Source of the DNA: Pseudomarimonas sp964350895 | GTDB lineage: Bacteria > Pseudomonadota > Gammaproteobacteria > Xanthomonadales > Xanthomonadaceae | NCBI GenBank assembly: GCA_964350895.1 | Contig: CAYGMG010000030.1 | Location: 1 to 33,061 of the forward strand | Length of the DNA stretch: 33,061 nucleotides | Direction of reading: 5' to 3' | In this document: positions 32,708 to 33,061 of the stretch, in pieces | Layout: each line of letters begins with the position of its first letter | How positions within the stretch are numbered: position 1 is the stretch's first letter | Made by a program: the position numbers and the translations under genes | The notes under the pieces: generated by a model | The model's input: only the letters and a program-made list of their open reading frames with translations | Database searches by the model: none | What the model was told of the DNA's origin: nothing

Positions 32708-32986
32708 ATTCCCGCGAAGGCGCACTGCTGCCCGGGGAAACTCGAAAGGCTCCCAACCTCGTCACCCCCGCGGAGGCGGGGGTCCAGCTTCTGCTCTTCA
32801 AGCCGTTGATATCGCTGCGAAGAGCTGGATCCCCGCCTGCGCGGGGATGACGTCGGTGCATTCGCATGCGTTGCCGGCCGAAGGCGAGTCTTTTCTGCTT
32901 CTGATTCGGCTGCAAGCGGCCAACCGCGCGGCCGGCCTCGCGATGGGCGGATATTTCCCCGGACAGCAATGCGCGAAGGCGGGAAT
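32708..32986. repeat. Nested inverted-repeat element (ATTCCCGC type), MITE-like
   Basis: The outer arms 32708-32740 and 32954-32986 are inverted repeats (27 of 33 positions agree; four mismatches are a flipped GAAG/CTTC core). The inner arms 32760-32789 and 32823-32852 are inverted (27 of 30 agree), each itself a CCCCGC...GCGGGG palindrome. No coding sequence lies between, so it looks like a small non-autonomous element or a cluster of palindromic repeats. Confidence 0.65.
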
Positions 32987-33061
32987 CCAGCCCTTGCCGT
33001 TCAAGGCACTATAGAGCCGGCAGCAATTAGCTATGAACTTTCTGCGCGCGCAGCGGTCACA

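Larger units (their letters stand above)
32459..33061. other. Non-coding tail of the window (repeat-rich)
   Basis: No open frame here has family resemblance or a convincing start. The stretch carries two repeat groups, listed separately. After 32990 the sequence is plain. An ATG at 33034 is open to the window end (only 9 codons), too short to call. Confidence 0.7.

Noticed and set aside
32701..32990. CRISPR-like repeats
   Set aside because: The repeats are inverted palindromes with irregular spacing, not direct repeats with unique spacers.
33034..33061. A possible gene start (ATG) running off the right edge
   Set aside because: Only nine codons are visible and there is no clear ribosome-binding site.

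Overview
This 33-kb window is GC-rich chromosomal DNA from a gammaproteobacterium, most likely a member of or relative of the Xanthomonadales (Lysobacterales). The reasons are the block grpE-dnaK-dnaJ-dapB on one strand, the enterobacterial-like order maf-rng-yhdP followed by tadA and orn, REP-like 'GTGGGAGCGG' palindromes, and short F-x-[DE]-G-F-E tags on secreted proteins. The species cannot be named from the sequence alone. No rRNA, tRNA, CRISPR array, transposase or prophage gene was seen.

Layout. 1-1383 (minus): fumC, cut by the window edge just before its stop. 1509-4563 (plus): a small conserved protein, a SprA-type putative metallopeptidase, then a tight PhzF / GFA / glutamine-amidotransferase run. 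4564-4854: a gap with a perfect 28-bp REP-like inverted repeat. 4855-17853 (minus): a long housekeeping block. In transcription order it is maf, rng, yhdP, tadA, orn, grpE, dnaK, dnaJ, dapB, a small GNAT protein and a VOC protein. Good sigma-32-like promoters precede grpE and, more weakly, dnaK. A heptamer-based inverted repeat lies between dnaK and dnaJ.

18017-25240 (plus) is the most interesting part: a seven-gene, tightly packed operon. It encodes a TVP38 membrane domain fused to an FAD disulfide-type oxidoreductase, a secreted DUF547 protein, an ArsM-type arsenite methyltransferase, two rSAM-associated glycosyltransferases (TIGR04283- and TIGR04282-like), a sterol-desaturase/fatty-acid-hydroxylase family membrane di-iron protein and the radical SAM enzyme ArsS. 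ArsM, ArsS and the two transferases fit biosynthesis of arsenosugar-like compounds. The oxidoreductase fusion, DUF547 and the hydroxylase have no settled role. They suggest an extended pathway, possibly ending in a membrane or lipid-linked organoarsenical; that last step is inference.

25250-32458: a secreted reeler-like protein convergent with arsS, a DUF1800/DUF1501 pair (exported, the second by Tat), an Mpo1-like membrane protein translationally coupled to a ketopantoate-reductase-family protein, and a DUF3137-type membrane protein. 32459-33061 has no supported gene. It holds a degenerate REP pair and a nested inverted-repeat element of the ATTCCCGC...GCGGGAAT type.
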